Below are positions 48,230 to 50,512 of a stretch of DNA of 50,512 bases, piece after piece (position 1 is the stretch's first letter; every line of letters begins with the position of its first letter). The notes under the pieces were generated by a model. That model did not search any database. It was given only the letters and a program-made list of their open reading frames with translations, and had not been told where the DNA came from. Source of the stretch: an uncultured Flammeovirgaceae bacterium (GTDB lineage: Bacteria > Bacteroidota > Bacteroidia > Cytophagales > Cyclobacteriaceae); contig CALBPF010000051.1 of the NCBI GenBank assembly GCA_937899105.1, positions 1 through 50,512 on the forward strand, written 5' to 3'. A program made the translations under genes and the position numbers.

Positions 48230-50512
48230 TTAACGTATAATATGGATCATTTGAGTTCTATTCAATTCCGGAATTTGTAAAAAGTAAATACCTTGATCCA
48301 ATTCCCTTAAATCCATTTCAATGGTTTCAAAACCTTGACGAACTGGTATTTTAAACTCCTTGACCAATGCCCCCGTAGAATCCAATATTCTTAGCACAAT
48401 TGTGTTTGATTCTGCTGAAACTACTTCAACATTCAATAGCTGTGTCGTGGGGTTTGGAAACGTGTTCGAAATGGTAATTGGGTTTTGGGAAAAGGTTTCG
48501 CAAAGTGAATTATCAGAAGTATTCGATTCAGTTATGCCTTCAAGCTCACTCACCAATTCGACGCAGATATAATCAATATTTCTGTCAGAGATGGTCAATT
48601 CCAAAGGATAGTTTATGGTTTGTCCCGGAGCAAGCTGTGTTGTGATAACCTCTTTTAATTCAACTTGTCCACCTAAATCAATATCCACCGTTAATTGACT
48701 CACACTAAGAGTACCATTATTGCTTATTCCTAAAATAACTGGAGAATTATTGTCCTCTGGCAGAATAAGGCTGTTTAACTGGATTGCGATCTCAGGTATA
48801 AGTACAAATACCTGCTGCGAAGTAGTGTCTGTACAGCCGTCTTCACTAAAAGCTATCAGTTGTGGGTTATATTCTCCTAGCTCATTAAAAATGAATTGTG
48901 GTTCTAAAGCATTGGATTCTGCTTCTCCATCAAAATTCCAAAGGTAGTTTGTTGCATTTTGAGATAAATTCTCGAAGTCTATCTGAAGTGGTGGGGCGCC
49001 GAACATAGAAGATACATTAAAAATAGCCTGGGGAGCGATGTTAACCGTAACCTGTTCTTGAACTCCAAATTCACAACCGTTTTCGGTAATTACCTGAAGC
49101 CCTATATTAAACGAACCTGCTTCCTCAAAATCAAAAAATGCAATAGAGTCGGAAGAGCTTCCCTGGTTGTCAAAATTCCATTCCCATGATGAAATAGCAT
49201 CGCCATTGGTTTCTGATAAGTCGTAAAATTTAACCGGTTCGTTTTCACATTTGGCGCCAGTTCCTATCATTAAGCTTGGAGGTTGAGCAATGGAAATTAC
49301 TTTATTCGCTATTCCCAGGCACAAATTTTCAGAAGTGGTAAATAGGGTAACGTCGTAATTACCTGCGCCTCCTAACGTTACCTCCGGGTTTTGTTGATTA
49401 CTGAAAACACCTGCTATGTCCCATTCAAAGGAAGTAATAGATTCACCAACAACTGGTACGGAAGTGTCTTGAAATTGTATTGGTTCGCCAATACAGGCTT
49501 TGTCAAAAGTGAAGTCTGCTTGTGGCGCTGATAGTACACTTATTGTCTGTGTGAGAGAATCTCTACATCCGAAACCAGACGTAGCCACGAGTTTAACGTC
49601 GAAAGTTCCTGATCTTGAAAAAACATGCGTAGCATTTTGTTCCGACGACGTACTTCCTCCGGAATCCGGATCGCCAAAATTCCATTGCCACTGAACAAGG
49701 TTGGCGCTATCAACTTCAGAAAGATCGTTAAACTGAGTAACATTCCGTTCACAGCTGAGGTCATTGCTAAATTGTATTTCCGGGGAGGCAAAAACCACAG
49801 CCAAAGTCTCATAAGTAGTAATGCAGCCTGCGCTATTTTCAACCGTTAGCGAAACGTTATAAGATCCTGGCTCTGCATATTCAAAAGAAGGGTTTTCAAG
49901 ACTTGAGGTAAAGCCGTTATCAAAGTCCCATAAGTATGTATCAATTTGACCAGTAGACGCATTGTTGAATTGCATTAAAGTACCCACGCAAACATTTTCG
50001 GCAACGAAGGCAGGTGAAGGACCTTCTTCAACATTAATATTCTGTATTAATTCTGCAGAACAACCAGGAATACTGGCGATGAGCTTTATTTCTTTCATAC
50101 CTCCCGTTGGAAAAGTGAATTCCAGATCCCGCTCAGAGGATACTGTTGATCCATCAATCTGCCATTCCCAGGTTTCATTATCACCAAAATCTCCTAATGT
50201 CGTATTCGTGATATTCAGCATTTGGTTAGTGCAGATCAGGCCCCCTGGGGCGCTGAATGTCGGAACAGGTTCGTCATATACCGTTATAGTCTGCCGTGTA
50301 AAGTTTCCGCATGTGCCATTGGATACTTCAAGTGTTACTTCGTACACTCCCGCCGCAGCATAGGTATGAGAAGGATTTTCTTCGGTTGATGTAGTGGCAT
50401 CCCCAAAGTCCCAGGAATAGACGAGGCCTGACGACGGGGACTCGCTGGTGAATTGAACAGGTGAGGACTGGCAGATGTTTTGGGAGGTATAGGAGATGGA
50501 GGGTGCTATGTT
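48230..50512 (-). CDS. PKD-repeat protein with T9SS sorting domain (5' end outside window)
   Basis: The frame is open to the window end, so the N-terminus is missing; about 760 residues are visible. They contain seven PKD domains, each marked by a Trp-x-[WFI] core such as 'YSWDFGD', 'WEWQID', 'YLWDFDN', 'WQWNFGD', 'FEWDIAG', 'WEWNFDN' and 'YLWNFDG'. A CARDB-like beta domain follows, then a C-terminal type IX sorting domain ('FPNPTTQLLNVEV', 'LRILDSTGALVKEFKIP', 'LDQGIYFLQI'). It would be exported by Sec and passed through the SprA channel to the cell surface or medium. GTG 50347 is not the start because repeat sequence continues upstream. Function (adhesin or enzyme) depends on the missing N-terminal part. 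Confidence 0.9.
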   Translation of the reverse strand, partial: NIAPSISYTSQNICQSSPVQFTSESPSSGLVYSWDFGDATTSTEENPSHTYAAAGVYEVTLEVSNGTCGNFTRQTITVYDEPVPTFSAPGGLICTNQMLNITNTTLGDFGDNETWEWQIDGSTVSSERDLEFTFPTGGMKEIKLIASIPGCSAELIQNINVEEGPSPAFVAENVCVGTLMQFNNASTGQIDTYLWDFDNGFTSSLENPSFEYAEPGSYNVSLTVENSAGCITTYETLAVVFASPEIQFSNDLSCERNVTQFNDLSEVDSANLVQWQWNFGDPDSGGSTSSEQNATHVFSRSGTFDVKLVATSGFGCRDSLTQTISVLSAPQADFTFDKACIGEPIQFQDTSVPVVGESITSFEWDIAGVFSNQQNPEVTLGGAGNYDVTLFTTSENLCLGIANKVISIAQPPSLMIGTGAKCENEPVKFYDLSETNGDAISSWEWNFDNQGSSSDSIAFFDFEEAGSFNIGLQVITENGCEFGVQEQVTVNIAPQAIFNVSSMFGAPPLQIDFENLSQNATNYLWNFDGEAESNALEPQFIFNELGEYNPQLIAFSEDGCTDTTSQQVFVLIPEIAIQLNSLILPEDNNSPVILGISNNGTLSVSQLTVDIDLGGQVELKEVITTQLAPGQTINYPLELTISDRNIDYICVELVSELEGITESNTSDNSLCETFSQNPITISNTFPNPTTQLLNVEVVSAESNTIVLRILDSTGALVKEFKIPVRQGFETIEMDLRELDQGIYFLQIPELNRTQMIHIIR

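Overview
The window looks like chromosomal DNA of a marine-type Bacteroidota, most likely order Cytophagales (Fulvivirga/Reichenbachiella-like; order inferred from gene content, genus uncertain). Support: the type IX secretion translocon SprA and a cargo protein with a C-terminal T9SS sorting domain; Bacteroidota-restricted families DUF4292, DUF4837 and DUF3467; AT-rich DNA; and several intergenic matches to the Bacteroidota promoter consensus (TTTG, 19-21 nt, TAnnTTTG). I see no insertion sequence, phage, integron or CRISPR array. Coding density is very high and no gene-free stretch exceeds 300 bases.

Layout. 1-9.5 kb (+): envelope genes (TPR protein cut by the window edge, DUF4292 lipoprotein, EnvC-like amidase activator with a degenerate LytM domain), then tatA, gatA and a lytic transglycosylase interrupted by an in-frame TAA, a DUF4837 lipoprotein and the malic enzyme MaeB. 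9.5-18.9 kb (+): ruvA, the giant sprA (about 2,417 codons, also interrupted by an in-frame TAA), gcvH, a VanZ-like protein and a TonB-type energy transducer. 19.0-21.2 kb (-): chrA and an isopenicillin-N-synthase-like oxygenase. 21.3-38.2 kb (-): the core gene-expression block, in transcription order tRNA-Tyr, tRNA-Gly, tRNA-Thr, tuf, tRNA-Trp, secE, nusG, rplK, rplA, rplJ, rplL, rpoB, rpoC, DUF3467, then rpsL, rpsG, fusA, rpsJ. 38.4-39.8 kb (-): recF and a DciA-like DUF721 gene. 39.9-42.2 kb (+): pdhA, a membrane-anchored TPR protein, ribH. 42.2-50.5 kb: monomeric isocitrate dehydrogenase (-), a CAP-domain protein (+), then on the minus strand a soluble PAS histidine kinase abutting panB, an Lrp-type regulator overlapping a phosphoribosyltransferase, and the C-terminal part of a large PKD-repeat T9SS cargo protein cut by the window end.

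How it fits together. Most genes are housekeeping in tight operons with ATGA or TAATG overlaps. The ribosome/RNA polymerase block is punctuated by hairpin terminators directly followed by Bacteroidota-type promoters, several sharing the same T-rich bases. The most unusual observations are two in-frame TAA codons (4720-4722 in the transglycosylase, 12485-12487 in sprA) that break otherwise full-length genes without a frame change. TAA also ends many intact genes here, so genome-wide recoding is not supported; sequencing error, real nonsense mutation or local readthrough remain. I found no convincing undescribed multi-gene system.
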